From Cellulomonas sp. PhB150 (GTDB taxonomy: Bacteria; Actinomycetota; Actinomycetes; Actinomycetales; Cellulomonadaceae), in contig NZ_RKHX01000001.1 in NCBI RefSeq assembly GCF_003755175.1, positions 1,488,001 to 1,552,000 of the forward strand: a stretch of 64,000 bases of DNA. Reading direction: 5' to 3'. Below are positions 50,855 through 59,912 of this stretch, piece after piece (position 1 is the first letter of the stretch; every line of letters starts with the position of its first letter). Made by a program: the position numbers and the translations under genes. The notes below the pieces were generated by a model, which was not told the origin of the DNA, ran no database searches, and was given only the letters and a program-made list of their open reading frames with translations.

Positions 50855-51727
50855 TCAGACCTTCCCGGGCGGGGCGAAGCGCTCGATGAAGTCGAGGGCG
50901 GTCTGCGCGACCTCGCGCCACCCGTGGTCGATCGTCAGCGAGTGGCCCCGCCCCGCCATCTCGACGAACTCCGTGACCGAGGCGTTCTTGCTGTGCTTCT
51001 TGTAGGCGGCGTGGGAGATCTCGTGCGGGACCGTGTGGTCCTTCTCGCCGGACACGACCAGCAGCGGCCCCCTGTCCTGCGCCGTGTAGTCCACCTTCGT
51101 CTCGCTGAACGGGTTGAGGTTGGCCGCGGCCGCCTGGAAGATCGGCACGCCCGACGCCGCGACATGGAACTCCTCGTAGAGCTGCCTCGCCTCGTCCTCC
51201 TCGAGGTTGTTGGCCCAGCCGTAGACGAACTCGTCGAACGTCAGCGTCACCGCCCGACGCGCGTTGGCCGGGTTGCCCAGCACCGGCGAGCCCGCCTTGA
51301 GCGCGGAGACGGGCAGCGGCAGCACGCCCCGGCCGGGCGCGGGGTCGATGGTGACCGTCGCCGCGGCGACCTCCTCGCCCGCGAGCTTCTGCACGATGAG
51401 CCCACCGAACGAGTGCCCGACGATCGCGGGCTTGACGGTCAGCTGACGTGCGCCCTCGAGGTAGTGGTCGGTCACCGCCTGCACCATCTTGTGCGCGAAG
51501 GCGTCGGGGTTGGCCCTCGCCTCGGCGACGGTCTCCGGGTCGTCGGGCCAGCCGGGCGCCACCGTGGCGTAGCCCGCCTCCTCGAACATCGCCTGCCAGG
51601 GGTCCCAGCTGCTGGAGAGGAGCCACAGCCCGTGCACGAACATCACGGGTCGGCGGCCCGAGGCGTTGGCCTCGGCGAGCTCCGCGAGCTCGCGCGGTGT
51701 CAGGGTCGGTCGGGGGGAGTCAGCCAT
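50855..51727 (-). CDS. Alpha/beta hydrolase
   Basis: A 290-residue alpha/beta-hydrolase. Oxyanion HG motif VMFVHGLWLLSSSW; nucleophile elbow GHSFGG (Ser near 105); catalytic Asp in VSGEKDHTVP and His in AGRGHSLTIDHG. This gives a complete Ser-Asp/His triad. It probably hydrolyses an ester, lipid or epoxide; the substrate is unknown. No signal peptide is seen. Start ATG 51727. It is divergent from an AraC-family gene at 51954, which may regulate it. Confidence 0.87.
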   Translation of the reverse strand: MADSPRPTLTPRELAELAEANASGRRPVMFVHGLWLLSSSWDPWQAMFEEAGYATVAPGWPDDPETVAEARANPDAFAHKMVQAVTDHYLEGARQLTVKPAIVGHSFGGLIVQKLAGEEVAAATVTIDPAPGRGVLPLPVSALKAGSPVLGNPANARRAVTLTFDEFVYGWANNLEEDEARQLYEEFHVAASGVPIFQAAAANLNPFSETKVDYTAQDRGPLLVVSGEKDHTVPHEISHAAYKKHSKNASVTEFVEMAGRGHSLTIDHGWREVAQTALDFIERFAPPGKV

Positions 51728-51953
51728 CACGTCGCCGCCGTTCTGTCGTGGGTCGTCGGGTGGTGCGCGACACGCTAGGACCGCACCGAGGCGGCGGATC
51801 GGCTCGCCCTGCGTCGATCTGTGCTGCGCGTGCGCAGAGGATCGGTCGCAGGCTCAGCAGGGTTGTGCCCGAGCGCCCTCCGTGAGGATGCTGGGCTCAC
51901 GTGGCCGCGGCGCCACCCCATCGATGCTCAGCGGGCAGACGCGGAGAGTCGTC

Positions 51954-52913
51954 ATGACGACGTTGTGGAGCGCGACCGAGGCGGCCGGCACCGACCGGGC
52001 CGCCGCCGTCCGCGAGGCCGTCGGCAGCAACGTCGTCCGGGTCGACATCGACCTGCCGGACGACCCCGGTCAGATCGACGTCGAGCTGACGCTCTCCGAG
52101 GCCGGGCCGGTGCAGGTGCTCTCGGTGCGGTCGATGGCGACCACCGTCACGCGGAGCCCGCGCCTGGCTCGTGACGACTCCGAGCCGCAGCTCTTCGTCA
52201 CGCTCCAGGCCACGGGCAGCTCGGCCATGGCGCAGCACGGCAGGTACGCGCAGCTGGGGCCGGGCCAGTTCGCCGTCTACACGACGACGAGCCCGTACAC
52301 GCTGGCCTTCGACCGCGGCCTGGACGCGCACTTCTTCCGCATCCCGCTCGCCGAGGTGGCCCTGCCCGCCTCGGCCATCCGCGAGGTCTCGGCCCGGACG
52401 CTGGGCGACCACGACCCGGTGGCAGCCCTGACCTCGTCGTACCTGCGTCGGCTCGCCGTCAGCCCCGGACTGAGGGCGAGGGCGGTCGCCGACAGCCTGG
52501 CGCAGCCGACGATCGACCTGGTCCGGGCGGCACTCGTCTCCAGCCTGGGTGACCCGGGACTCGGCAAGGAGTCGCTCCAGACGACCCTGGAGATGCGCCT
52601 GCTCGAGCACATGCGGGCGCACCTCGCCGACGGCCGCCTCAGTCCGCGCAGCGTCGCCGACGCGCACAACATCTCCGTCCGGCACCTCTACACCGTCCTG
52701 GGCCGCTGCGGCATCACCTTCGGCGACTGGGTCCGCACGCACCGGTTGGAGGCGTGCCGCCGCGAGCTGGCCCAGCCGCACGCCCGGGCACGGACGATCG
52801 CCTCGGTCGCCCGGCAGTGGGGCTTCCCGGACGCGACGCACTTCAGCAGGGTCTTCCGCGAGGCCTACGGCATGACGCCGCGGGAGTGGCGGGCCCTCAG
52901 GACGGAGCGCTGA
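51954..52913 (+). CDS. AraC family transcriptional regulator
   Basis: A 319-residue protein. The N-terminal 190 residues match the AraC-binding-like-2 ligand or oligomerisation domain (VRVDIDLPDDPGQ region and FVTLQATGSSAM-QHGRYAQLGPGQFAVYTT). The C-terminal AraC-type double HTH has the conserved pattern SVADAHNISVRHLYTVLGRCGITFGDWVRTHRLEACRREL, then TIASVARQWGFPDATHFSRVFREAYGMTPREWR. Start ATG 51954 follows GGAGAG. It is divergent from the alpha/beta hydrolase gene. Confidence 0.9.
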   Translation: MTTLWSATEAAGTDRAAAVREAVGSNVVRVDIDLPDDPGQIDVELTLSEAGPVQVLSVRSMATTVTRSPRLARDDSEPQLFVTLQATGSSAMAQHGRYAQLGPGQFAVYTTTSPYTLAFDRGLDAHFFRIPLAEVALPASAIREVSARTLGDHDPVAALTSSYLRRLAVSPGLRARAVADSLAQPTIDLVRAALVSSLGDPGLGKESLQTTLEMRLLEHMRAHLADGRLSPRSVADAHNISVRHLYTVLGRCGITFGDWVRTHRLEACRRELAQPHARARTIASVARQWGFPDATHFSRVFREAYGMTPREWRALRTER

Positions 52914-52929
52914 TCGCTCCCGCCCGACC

Positions 52930-53928
52930 TCAGCCGGACGGTTGCTCGTCGAGAACCTTGCCGAAGCAGAGCGAGTGCAGGTCCCCGACGTAGGGGCCGA
53001 ACGGGGCGATCGGGCGCCAGCCCGTGGCGAGGTAGAGGCCGACCGCCTCGGGCTGGCGGATCCCGGTCTGCAGCACCAGGCTCGCGTAGCCGAGCGCCCG
53101 CGCCTCCTCGTCGGCCGCGGCCAGCAGGGCACGCGCCGCGCCCGCCCCGCGCGCGGACTCCTCGAGGAACAGCTTCTTCAGCTCGGCCGAGCCCGGGGGG
53201 TACCCGTCACGGGGCGCCCGGATGCTCACGCAGCCCACGGCGACGCCGTCGATCCGCGCGACCCACGTGGCCAGGTCCCCCACGCCCTGCGCGGCGTCGT
53301 CGGCCCAGAAGCCGCCCGCCTGTTCGAGCTGGTCCACCAGCTCCGGATAGGTGGGCCCGTTGAACTCGGTGAACATGCGGTGCCGCAGGTGGGCGGCCTC
53401 GGGGTGGTCCCAGGTCACGCGCTCGACGACGACCGCCCTGCGCTCACCGCCGGCGCGGCGGGGAGCCGGGACCTCGGCGAGGGACTTCGCGAAGCAGCGG
53501 GAGTCGACGACCCCGACGTACTCCCCGTAGTTGTCGATCGAGCGGTAGCCGGCCGCGAGGTACAGGCCGATCGCCTCGGGCTGCAGCGGGCCGGTCTCGA
53601 GCACCAGCCGCGTGAACCCGCGCTCGGCGGCGATCCGCTCCAGGTCGGTGAGGACAGCCCGCGAGTAGCCGCGGCCGCGGTGGGCGGGCAGGACGAACAT
53701 CCGCTTGAGCTCGCCGGTGGCCGCGCCGAGCTCGTCGGCCGCACGCAGCGCGCCGCACGCGACGACCCCGCCGGAGACTCGCAGCACGACCATCGCGACG
53801 ATCTGCTCGCCGGTCATGTCGTGGCCGAGGTCGTCCTCGCCGTAGCGCTCGCGCAGCTCGGCCTGCTGAGCGACGCGCAGCGCGGCGGCGTCCGGGTCGT
53901 CCCAGGCGACGAGGTCCAGCGTGGTCAT
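52930..53928 (-). CDS. Tandem (double) GNAT acetyltransferase
   Basis: A 332-residue protein with two GNAT domains in tandem. Each has the acetyl-CoA-binding segment: LKRMFVLPAHRGRGYSRAVLTDLERIA in the first, LKKLFLEESARGAGAARALLAAADEEA in the second. The end of each has the same IDNYGEYVG/IAPFGPYVG-type segment, showing internal duplication. The substrate is unknown. Its ATG 53928 overlaps the purQ stop as TGATG, so it is co-translated with purQ, an unusual partner for the FGAM synthase glutaminase. Confidence 0.88.
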   Translation of the reverse strand: MTTLDLVAWDDPDAAALRVAQQAELRERYGEDDLGHDMTGEQIVAMVVLRVSGGVVACGALRAADELGAATGELKRMFVLPAHRGRGYSRAVLTDLERIAAERGFTRLVLETGPLQPEAIGLYLAAGYRSIDNYGEYVGVVDSRCFAKSLAEVPAPRRAGGERRAVVVERVTWDHPEAAHLRHRMFTEFNGPTYPELVDQLEQAGGFWADDAAQGVGDLATWVARIDGVAVGCVSIRAPRDGYPPGSAELKKLFLEESARGAGAARALLAAADEEARALGYASLVLQTGIRQPEAVGLYLATGWRPIAPFGPYVGDLHSLCFGKVLDEQPSG

Positions 53929-54623
53929 CAGCCGACGAGCGAGTGCAGCACCGACGTGAAGAAGCCGAGCCCGTCCGTCCCCGTGCGCGGGCCGTTCGCG
54001 CCGTCGGGGCCGAAGCCCGCCTCGACCGCGTGCTCGGGGTGCGGCATGAGGCCCACGACGTTGCCGGCAGCGTTCGAGATGCCTGCGATGTTGCGGCGCG
54101 AGCCGTTCGGGTTCCAGCCGACGTAGCGGAACACGACGCGACCCTCGCCCTCGAGCTCGTCCAGCGTGGCGTCGTCGGCGACGTACTGGCCGTCCTGGTT
54201 CTTCAGCGGCACGGTGATGTGCTGGCCCGCGGTGTAGTCGCGCGTCCAGGCGGTGTCGGCGTTCTCGACGGCCAGCACCTGCTCGCGGCAGACGAAGTGC
54301 AGGTGGTCGTTCTTGATCATCGAGCCGGGCAGCAGGTGCGCCTCGGTGAGGACCTGGAAACCGTTGCAGATGCCCAGCACGGGCAGCCCCTTGGCCGCGG
54401 CCTCGACGATCTCGCCCATGACGGGCGCGAACCGGCTGATGGCCCCGGCGCGCAGGTAGTCGCCGTAGGAGAACCCGCCAGGCAGGACCACGGCGTCGAC
54501 CCCGTGCAGGTCGGCGTCGGCGTGCCACAGCGCGACCGGCTCGGCGCCGGCCAGGCGGACGGCGCGCGCGGCGTCCCGGTCGTCGAGCGTCCCCGGGAAG
54601 GTGACGACCCCGACGCGGGTCAT
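53928..54623 (-). CDS. purQ: FGAM synthase, glutaminase subunit
   Basis: A 231-residue class I glutamine amidotransferase that supplies ammonia to PurL. The nucleophile Cys is in LGICNGFQ near residue 86; the catalytic His and Glu are in MPHPEHAVE. Start ATG 54623 overlaps the purS stop as ATGA. It is followed by the tandem-GNAT gene with TGATG overlap. Its large subunit purL lies 20 kb away. Confidence 0.95.
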   Translation of the reverse strand: MTRVGVVTFPGTLDDRDAARAVRLAGAEPVALWHADADLHGVDAVVLPGGFSYGDYLRAGAISRFAPVMGEIVEAAAKGLPVLGICNGFQVLTEAHLLPGSMIKNDHLHFVCREQVLAVENADTAWTRDYTAGQHITVPLKNQDGQYVADDATLDELEGEGRVVFRYVGWNPNGSRRNIAGISNAAGNVVGLMPHPEHAVEAGFGPDGANGPRTGTDGLGFFTSVLHSLVG

Positions 54624-54889
54624 GCCTGGGCGTCCTGCGCGACCGCGTCCTCGTACACCGCGACGACGTCCTCGATCACGGGGTTCGACAGCACCTGCTC
54701 GCCGGCGGCGCGGGCGGCCGCGAGGATCTCCTCGGTCACCGGCCCGTCCACCTCGAGCTCGAAGCGCTTGCCCTGGCGGACCGACGCGAACTGGCCGAAG
54801 CCGAGTCGCGGCAGCGCACCGGCGACGGCCTTGCCCTGCGGGTCGAGGATCTCGGGCTTCGGCATCACGTCGACGACAACTCGTCCCAC
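54620..54889 (-). CDS. purS: FGAM synthase, small subunit
   Basis: An 89-residue PurS, the small bridging subunit that joins PurQ to PurL in the FGAM synthase complex. It matches the family in length and pattern: [19 protein letters not shown] at the start and [17 protein letters not shown] near the end. It starts with GTG and overlaps purQ by four bases. Confidence 0.93.
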   Translation of the reverse strand: MGRVVVDVMPKPEILDPQGKAVAGALPRLGFGQFASVRQGKRFELEVDGPVTEEILAAARAAGEQVLSNPVIEDVVAVYEDAVAQDAQA

Positions 54890-54937
54890 GGGTGTGCTCC
54901 TGGGGTCTCACGCGGCGATGGGGGTTCGCCGGGGAGT

Positions 54938-55498
54938 CTACCGACGGGCGTCGGGATCCAGGACCACGGCCCGATCGGTGGATGCCACCACGCCGTCGAG
55001 CCCGCGGTAGGGCAGGAACGGGCCGACGTCGGGACCGGGTGGCGGCGGGAAGAGGTGCGCGATCCTCCGCGACCTGCCGAACGCCGTGACGATCGCCTGG
55101 CCGACGACGAGGACCGGTGCCGTCAGCACGAAGTTGACCCATGCGTCCGACCAGACCTGTGCGATGAGGAGCACCAGGGGAAGCAGCGCGACCGGGGTCC
55201 AGAGCGCGTCTCGCAGCGGGAAGAGCAGGCCGTCGACGTCGTCGCGCAGCCACGCGTCGTACCGTGCGGCGGGGCGCCTGTCGAACAGGCGGTAGGCGGC
55301 CACGACCCGCAGCGGTGGCCGCATCCGCACACGGGTCGCCCAGCCGCCGAGGACCAGGTCGACGACCGTGCGCGCGTCGAGCCGCCGGGTCGGCCCGGCC
55401 TGCTCCTCGAGCACCGTGAGCATCTCGGAGGCGCGGACAGCCCGCCACCGGCGCGGGTAGGCGCGCAACCAGACGGATGCCGACCGGCCGCCCTTCAC
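54938..55498 (-). CDS. Hypothetical membrane protein with [10 protein letters not shown] motif (paralogue 2)
   Basis: A 186-residue protein. Its N-terminus ([20 protein letters not shown]) is closely similar to that of the next gene ([21 protein letters not shown]), followed by [30 protein letters not shown] and about three TM helices. The pair therefore arose by duplication. No known domain. The start GTG 55498 overlaps the stop of the upstream paralogue as GTGA, so the two are co-translated. It lies just before purS. It probably forms part of a PadR-controlled membrane system (inference). Confidence 0.7.
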   Translation of the reverse strand: MKGGRSASVWLRAYPRRWRAVRASEMLTVLEEQAGPTRRLDARTVVDLVLGGWATRVRMRPPLRVVAAYRLFDRRPAARYDAWLRDDVDGLLFPLRDALWTPVALLPLVLLIAQVWSDAWVNFVLTAPVLVVGQAIVTAFGRSRRIAHLFPPPPGPDVGPFLPYRGLDGVVASTDRAVVLDPDARR

Positions 55499-56511
55499 GC
55501 GTGCGACCCTTCGGCACCCGCAGCACGCACCTCGCGAGCACCGGCCGTCGCGAACCCACCCGCAGCCGCGACTCGTCGGAACGGCTGGGCCGCGTCGAGG
55601 CGTGGTCGCCGCCCGGTCAGCGCACGCCAGACGTCCACGGCCGCGAGGGTGGACCCGCGCCGTGCGGACCACCACCACACCGCCAGCGCGAGCGGCGTCA
55701 CGACGAGCCACACCGACCCGAGTTCCACGAAGCTCCCGGCTGCGGACCCCAGCGCGACGGTCAGAATCATCACCACCCACGACCCAGCAGCGACGAGATG
55801 ACGCGGACGGAGCCCGACGAGCACGCGATGCGGCTGGGTGACCGACGACGCGCGACGCAGCAGCAGCAGACCGCCCCCTGCGGCGACGATCCCCGCGCCG
55901 AGTGCGAGGGCCAGCGGACGCGTGAGCCCGAGGAGCGTGGTCCAGGTGAGGGACCCCGTCACGCCGATGACGGACATCACGGCGAACGCCGCCGACGCGG
56001 CGATCCGACGGCGCGGGCCGAGCACGGTGACGACATCGCTGACGCCGTCACGCGTGTACGGCGACGGCGCCAGCTGACCGCGCAGCGCGACCTCGCGAGC
56101 AGTCCGGGGGTCGCCGGCGATGCCAGTCACCGCGACGACGAGGAAGAACGTCACGGCGAGGTGGGTCGGCCACGTCAGAAGCAGGACGGGCAGGAGCCAC
56201 ACCGACCACAGCGCCCTGCTGACGAGGTAGGACGGTCCGAGGATGTCGTCCTGGACCCACGCGCGGTACCGAGCAGGCACCGGGGTACCGAGGAATCGGT
56301 ACGCGAGGTAGATGTGCAGCGGCGGGCTCCCCCGCCAGCGCGTGGCCAAGCCGCTGCGGAGCAGCCCCCACGCCGTCCGCCGATCGACCCGGACGGCGTC
56401 GGGCCCGGCGAGGTCCGCCAGCACCGCGACCAGCTCGTCGCCCCGCTCCGCGCGCCACCGGCGCGGGTACGCCCGGAGCCAGAAGGCGGCTGACCGCTCG
56501 AAGGTCGCCAT
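55495..56511 (-). CDS. Hypothetical membrane protein with [10 protein letters not shown] motif (paralogue 1)
   Basis: A 338-residue protein: a conserved N-terminal [18 protein letters not shown] segment, a soluble region of about 100 residues with conserved Trp/Arg residues, then about seven TM helices. The segment [25 protein letters not shown] is shared in outline with the shorter paralogue downstream. No family recognised. Start ATG 56511 overlaps the PadR stop as TGATG. The order PadR, paralogue 1, paralogue 2 on one transcript suggests a regulated membrane complex of unknown role. Confidence 0.75.
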   Translation of the reverse strand: MATFERSAAFWLRAYPRRWRAERGDELVAVLADLAGPDAVRVDRRTAWGLLRSGLATRWRGSPPLHIYLAYRFLGTPVPARYRAWVQDDILGPSYLVSRALWSVWLLPVLLLTWPTHLAVTFFLVVAVTGIAGDPRTAREVALRGQLAPSPYTRDGVSDVVTVLGPRRRIAASAAFAVMSVIGVTGSLTWTTLLGLTRPLALALGAGIVAAGGGLLLLRRASSVTQPHRVLVGLRPRHLVAAGSWVVMILTVALGSAAGSFVELGSVWLVVTPLALAVWWWSARRGSTLAAVDVWRALTGRRPRLDAAQPFRRVAAAGGFATAGAREVRAAGAEGSHA

Positions 56512-56846
56512 CACGCACCCCCGAACGCCGGCCGAGCCCCGAGCACCCGCTGCGCCCGCGTCGCCAGGGCCCGCAGCCGCGCGGTCTCCGCGGTCAGTGC
56601 CCCGAGCCCCTCGTCGGTCAGCCGGTAGTACCGCCGCAGGCGCCCGTCGACGACGACCTCCCCCGACGCCTCGGCGAGGCCTGCCTCGACGAGCCGGTCG
56701 AGGATCCCGTAGAGCGTGCCCGCGCCCAGCTTCACCTGGTCGTCGGACAGCGTGAGGACGGCCTGCACGACGCCGTAACCGTGCCGCGGCTCCTCGGCCA
56801 GGGCGAGCATGACGAGGTACGCCTGCTCGCTCATCCGGAAGGTCAT
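56511..56846 (-). CDS. PadR family transcriptional regulator
   Basis: A 111-residue PadR regulator: MSEQAYLVMLALAEEPRHGYGVVQAV (the PadR winged-HTH start), LGAGTLYGILDRLVEAGL (recognition helix and wing) and RRYYRLTDEGLGAL, then a short C-terminal dimerisation helix. PadR proteins usually repress an adjacent stress or transport operon. ATG 56846 lies three bases from a perfect 14-bp palindrome, with no Shine-Dalgarno, so it is probably autoregulated. It overlaps the membrane-protein gene (TGATG). Confidence 0.88.
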   Translation of the reverse strand: MTFRMSEQAYLVMLALAEEPRHGYGVVQAVLTLSDDQVKLGAGTLYGILDRLVEAGLAEASGEVVVDGRLRRYYRLTDEGLGALTAETARLRALATRAQRVLGARPAFGGA

Positions 56847-56848
56847 GT

Positions 56849-56875
56849 GCGATATATATCGCGCGCCGACCTATA
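56849..56875. promoter_or_regulatory. PadR operator and promoter
   Basis: GCGATATATATCGC (56849-56862) is a perfect 14-bp palindrome with the ATAT-rich core usual for PadR operators, and stands out in GC-rich DNA. On the minus strand TATAGG (56870-56875) could be the -10, so transcription would begin near 56862, within the palindrome, leaving an approximately 16-base leader. Autoregulation by the adjacent PadR is the simplest reading. Confidence 0.65.
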
Positions 56876-58343
56876 GGGACAAGGGGTGCGTCCAGGTTCC
56901 ACCCGTCAGGGTGCCGGCCACCCGTGTGCCCCGGACGGCGCCGGGTGTCGCCGCGAGCGCGACGGGGTCGTCGTCGAGCACGACGAGGTCCGCGGGGTCT
57001 CCCACCCGCAGGCCGAGCGGCCGGCCGTCGACGGACGCCGCGAGCGCGGTCAGCACGTCGATCCTCTGCTCGGGATGCCACGGCTCGTCGCCCGGCGCCG
57101 CCCGCCAGACGGCCGCGTCGATCGCCGCCCACGGGTCGAGCGGCGCGACGGGCGCGTCCGACCCGAACGCCAGCCGGGCACCGGCCCGGTGCAGCGCGCC
57201 GTACGGGAAGGCTGAGCGAGTCCGGCCGCGCCAGTGCCGGTCGGCCACGTGCCGGTCGTCGACCGCGTGCTGCGGCTGGACGCTCGCCGTGATGCCGAGG
57301 GCGGCGAAGCGCGGCAGGTCCGCGTCGGCGACCAGCTGGGCGTGCTCGACCGAACCTGCGGCGCCGGTCGCCGCGAAGGCATCCAGGACCAGGCGGTTCG
57401 CGGCGTCCCCGATCGCGTGGGCGGCGACCCGCAGGCCGTGCCGGCGTGCATGCTCGAGCATCGGCACCAGGGTCTCGGCGGGCACGGCGAGCACCCCGCG
57501 CGCTTCCGGGCCGGTCAGCCCCGGGTACGGGTCGTCGCACCAGGCCGTGCGCGTGTTGAGCGAGCCGTCGACGATGACCTTGAGCGGCCCCTGCTCGACG
57601 AGCCTGCCGGGGCCGGCCACCCGGTCGCCCGTGTGCAGCTCCTCGCGGACGACCCGCTCGACGTACCGGCTCCACACGCCCGCCCGGACCCGGACCTCTG
57701 GCGGCGCGTGCTCGGCACGCCGCCGCCACACCTCGAGGTTGTCGGCGATCTCGAAGTCGGTGAGCCCGACGACGCCGATCGCCGCGGCGGCCGCGGTCGC
57801 GTCGGCGACCATCTCGTCGGCCACGTCGTCGGGCACCCGGTCCGCGACGCCCTGCAGGGGCAGCCAGTCCCCCTCGCGCAGCAGGCCGTCGGTGCGCCGA
57901 GCTCCGAGGAAGCGCAGCCCGGCGCTCGAGGCCCAGGCGCAGTGCAGGTCTCCCGAGACCAGGACGACGGGCACCAGCCCGGCGACCGCGTCGAGCATCG
58001 CCACCCTCGGCTCGTCCGGCCACAGGCCGTCGCGGAAGCCGAACCCGACGAGGGCCGCACCCGGGGCCGGTGGATCCGTCGCGAGCCGGTGCCGGACGAG
58101 CGCCACGGCCTGCTCGGCGGACGCGGCGGCCGACACGTCGAGCCGGCGCCGCACGAACGCCCACTGCGTCAGGTGCACGTGCTGGTCCCACAGGCCGGGC
58201 ATGACGATCCGACCGTCGAGGTCGATCTCCTCGACTGGCCCGCCCGGGGTGCCGAGCGCCGCGATGCGGCCGTCGCGCACGAGCACGTCGACGGGCTCGT
58301 CGTACCCGACGCGCCGCACCCGACGCAGCAGCAGCGCGCTCAC
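56871..58343 (-). CDS. Amidohydrolase (family 3, YtcJ-like)
   Basis: A 490-residue metal-dependent hydrolase of the amidohydrolase superfamily. Landmarks: an N-terminal beta-domain with VDVLVRDGRIAALG, MPGLWDQHVHLTQW (the HxH metal ligands), the long Asn/Lys region LKVIVDGSLNTRTAWC, HAIGDAANRLVLDAF, and GSDAPVAPLDPWAAI (metal Asp). The substrate is unknown; related proteins act on N-acyl or formamide compounds. Start GTG 58343 overlaps the TMEM175-type stop as GTGA; a longer frame to 58739 lacks any domain and is rejected. It ends 25 bases before the PadR start. Confidence 0.87.
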   Translation of the reverse strand: MSALLLRRVRRVGYDEPVDVLVRDGRIAALGTPGGPVEEIDLDGRIVMPGLWDQHVHLTQWAFVRRRLDVSAAASAEQAVALVRHRLATDPPAPGAALVGFGFRDGLWPDEPRVAMLDAVAGLVPVVLVSGDLHCAWASSAGLRFLGARRTDGLLREGDWLPLQGVADRVPDDVADEMVADATAAAAAIGVVGLTDFEIADNLEVWRRRAEHAPPEVRVRAGVWSRYVERVVREELHTGDRVAGPGRLVEQGPLKVIVDGSLNTRTAWCDDPYPGLTGPEARGVLAVPAETLVPMLEHARRHGLRVAAHAIGDAANRLVLDAFAATGAAGSVEHAQLVADADLPRFAALGITASVQPQHAVDDRHVADRHWRGRTRSAFPYGALHRAGARLAFGSDAPVAPLDPWAAIDAAVWRAAPGDEPWHPEQRIDVLTALAASVDGRPLGLRVGDPADLVVLDDDPVALAATPGAVRGTRVAGTLTGGTWTHPLSL

Positions 58344-58945
58344 CGCCGGCGGGCCCACAGCTTCTCGACGGGACCGGACAGCAGGAGCAGCAGCAGCCAG
58401 AACATGCCAGGCCAAGGCACGAGCAGGACGAGCCCGAGCGCCGCGAGCAGCAGGATCGTGGTGATCCACCGGCCGGCGTCGTGCGCGTCCGGCGAGTCCG
58501 ACGCGCGGAGCTCGGGGCGGCGGGCGATCCGCACGCTGACGAGCGCGAGCGATGCCGACGAGACCGTGACCAGCCCGATGTACAGCACGAAGACCCAGGG
58601 GTCGCTCGAGTACAGGTTCGACAGCTCCTGCGCCGCGAAGGGCAGCATGACGATGCACCCGAGCCAGAGCAGGACGAGCCAGACGACGACGGAGTCGTAC
58701 GACCGCAGACGCTCGAAGAGCTGGTGGTGGGCGACCCACAGGCGGGCGATGACCGCGAACGTCACGAGGAACGCGATGAACGTGTCGGCGTGGTCCGCCA
58801 GCACGTCCCCGAGCCTGGTGTCGCCCGAGTCGGACGCGATGTCCACCAGCGGCAGCACGAGGATCGTGATGGCGATGGCGACGGCCGCGTCGGTGAAGTT
58901 GACGAGCCGGTCGAGCCCTCGGTCCGTGCGCACGTCAGGGGCCAT
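58340..58945 (-). CDS. TMEM175 family potassium-channel-like protein
   Basis: A 201-residue protein with about six TM helices. The first has FTDAAVAIAITILVLPL, the FSDA-type motif of the TMEM175/DUF1211 family, bacterial K+ channels. The Asn/Ser-rich and HH positions later (WVAHHQLFERL) also fit. It is expected to form a K+-selective pore in the inner membrane. It overlaps the amidohydrolase gene (GTGA). The ATG at 58945 is 15 bases after the purC stop, so purC through the PadR group may be one transcript. Confidence 0.83.
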   Translation of the reverse strand: MAPDVRTDRGLDRLVNFTDAAVAIAITILVLPLVDIASDSGDTRLGDVLADHADTFIAFLVTFAVIARLWVAHHQLFERLRSYDSVVVWLVLLWLGCIVMLPFAAQELSNLYSSDPWVFVLYIGLVTVSSASLALVSVRIARRPELRASDSPDAHDAGRWITTILLLAALGLVLLVPWPGMFWLLLLLLSGPVEKLWARRR

Positions 58946-58960
58946 CTCGCGAGGCTAGCC

Positions 58961-59884
58961 TCAGAGCGCGAGCGGCGTCCCCGTCAGCCGCTCGTAGGCG
59001 TCCAGGTAGCGCTCACGCGTGCGAGCGACGACGTCCGCGGGCAGCTCCGGCGGCGTCGTGTCCGACTCGCGGTCCCAGCCCGAGGCGGCCGACGTGAGCC
59101 AGTCGCGGACGAACTGCTTGTCGAAGCTCGACTGCGCACGCCCGGGCTGCCAGCCGTCGGCCGGCCAGAACCGCGACGAGTCCGGGGTCAGCACCTCGTC
59201 GCCGAGGGTGACCTCGCCCGCGACGGGGTCGGTGCCGAACTCGAGCTTGGTGTCCGCCAGGATCACGCCGCGCTCGCGCGCGATCGCCTCGGCGCGGGCG
59301 TACACGGCGAGCGTGAGGGCCCGCAGGGTCTCCGCCTGCGCGGCGCCGACCGTCTCGACCACCGCGGAGAACGGCACGTTCTCGTCGTGGTCGCCCAGCT
59401 CGGCCTTGGTCGCGGGCGTGAAGATCGCCTCCGGCAGGCGCGAGCCGTCGACGAGCCCGGCCGGCAGCTCGATGCCCGTCACCGATCCGGACACGCGGTA
59501 CTCGGCCAGGCCGGAGCCGGTGAGGTAGCCGCGCGCGACGCACTCGACGGGGAACATCGCGAGCCGGCGGCAGACCATGGCGCGGCCGGCGACCTGCTCG
59601 GGCACGTCGGTCGAGACGACGTGATTCGGCACCAGGTCCGCGAGCTGCTCGAACCACCACAGGCTCAGCTGCGTGAGCACGATCCCCTTGTCGGGGATGC
59701 CCGGGCTGAGCACGTGGTCGTACGCGGAGACGCGGTCGCTCGCGACGACGAGGACCACGTCGCCGTGCTCGGCGGTCAGCGCCTGGCCGGCCTCGGAGGA
59801 GTCGGGCACGTACAGGTCGCGGACCTTGCCGGAGTAGGTGTGGGCCCAGCCGGGCAGGTGCGTGGTGGTCGTCGTGGAGGTCAC
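58961..59884 (-). CDS. purC: Phosphoribosylaminoimidazole-succinocarboxamide synthase
   Basis: A 307-residue SAICAR synthetase joining CAIR and aspartate with ATP. Landmarks: YSGKVRDLYVP (the GKVR nucleotide segment), VASDRVSAYDHVLSPGIPDKG, FPVECVARGYLTGSG, and ILADTKLEFG near residue 205. The start is GTG 59884; an ORF to 60112 would overlap the next gene. It lies between the small unknown gene at 59913 and the TMEM175 gene on the same strand. Confidence 0.95.
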   Translation of the reverse strand: MTSTTTTTHLPGWAHTYSGKVRDLYVPDSSEAGQALTAEHGDVVLVVASDRVSAYDHVLSPGIPDKGIVLTQLSLWWFEQLADLVPNHVVSTDVPEQVAGRAMVCRRLAMFPVECVARGYLTGSGLAEYRVSGSVTGIELPAGLVDGSRLPEAIFTPATKAELGDHDENVPFSAVVETVGAAQAETLRALTLAVYARAEAIARERGVILADTKLEFGTDPVAGEVTLGDEVLTPDSSRFWPADGWQPGRAQSSFDKQFVRDWLTSAASGWDRESDTTPPELPADVVARTRERYLDAYERLTGTPLAL

Positions 59885-59912
59885 GGGCCCTAGTGTGCCG
59901 GTCCGCAGGGGC

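Noticed and set aside
58340..58739. N-terminal extension of the amidohydrolase to 58739
   Set aside because: It overlaps the TMEM175-type gene and lacks any motif; GTG 58343 begins the amidohydrolase beta-domain at the usual distance.
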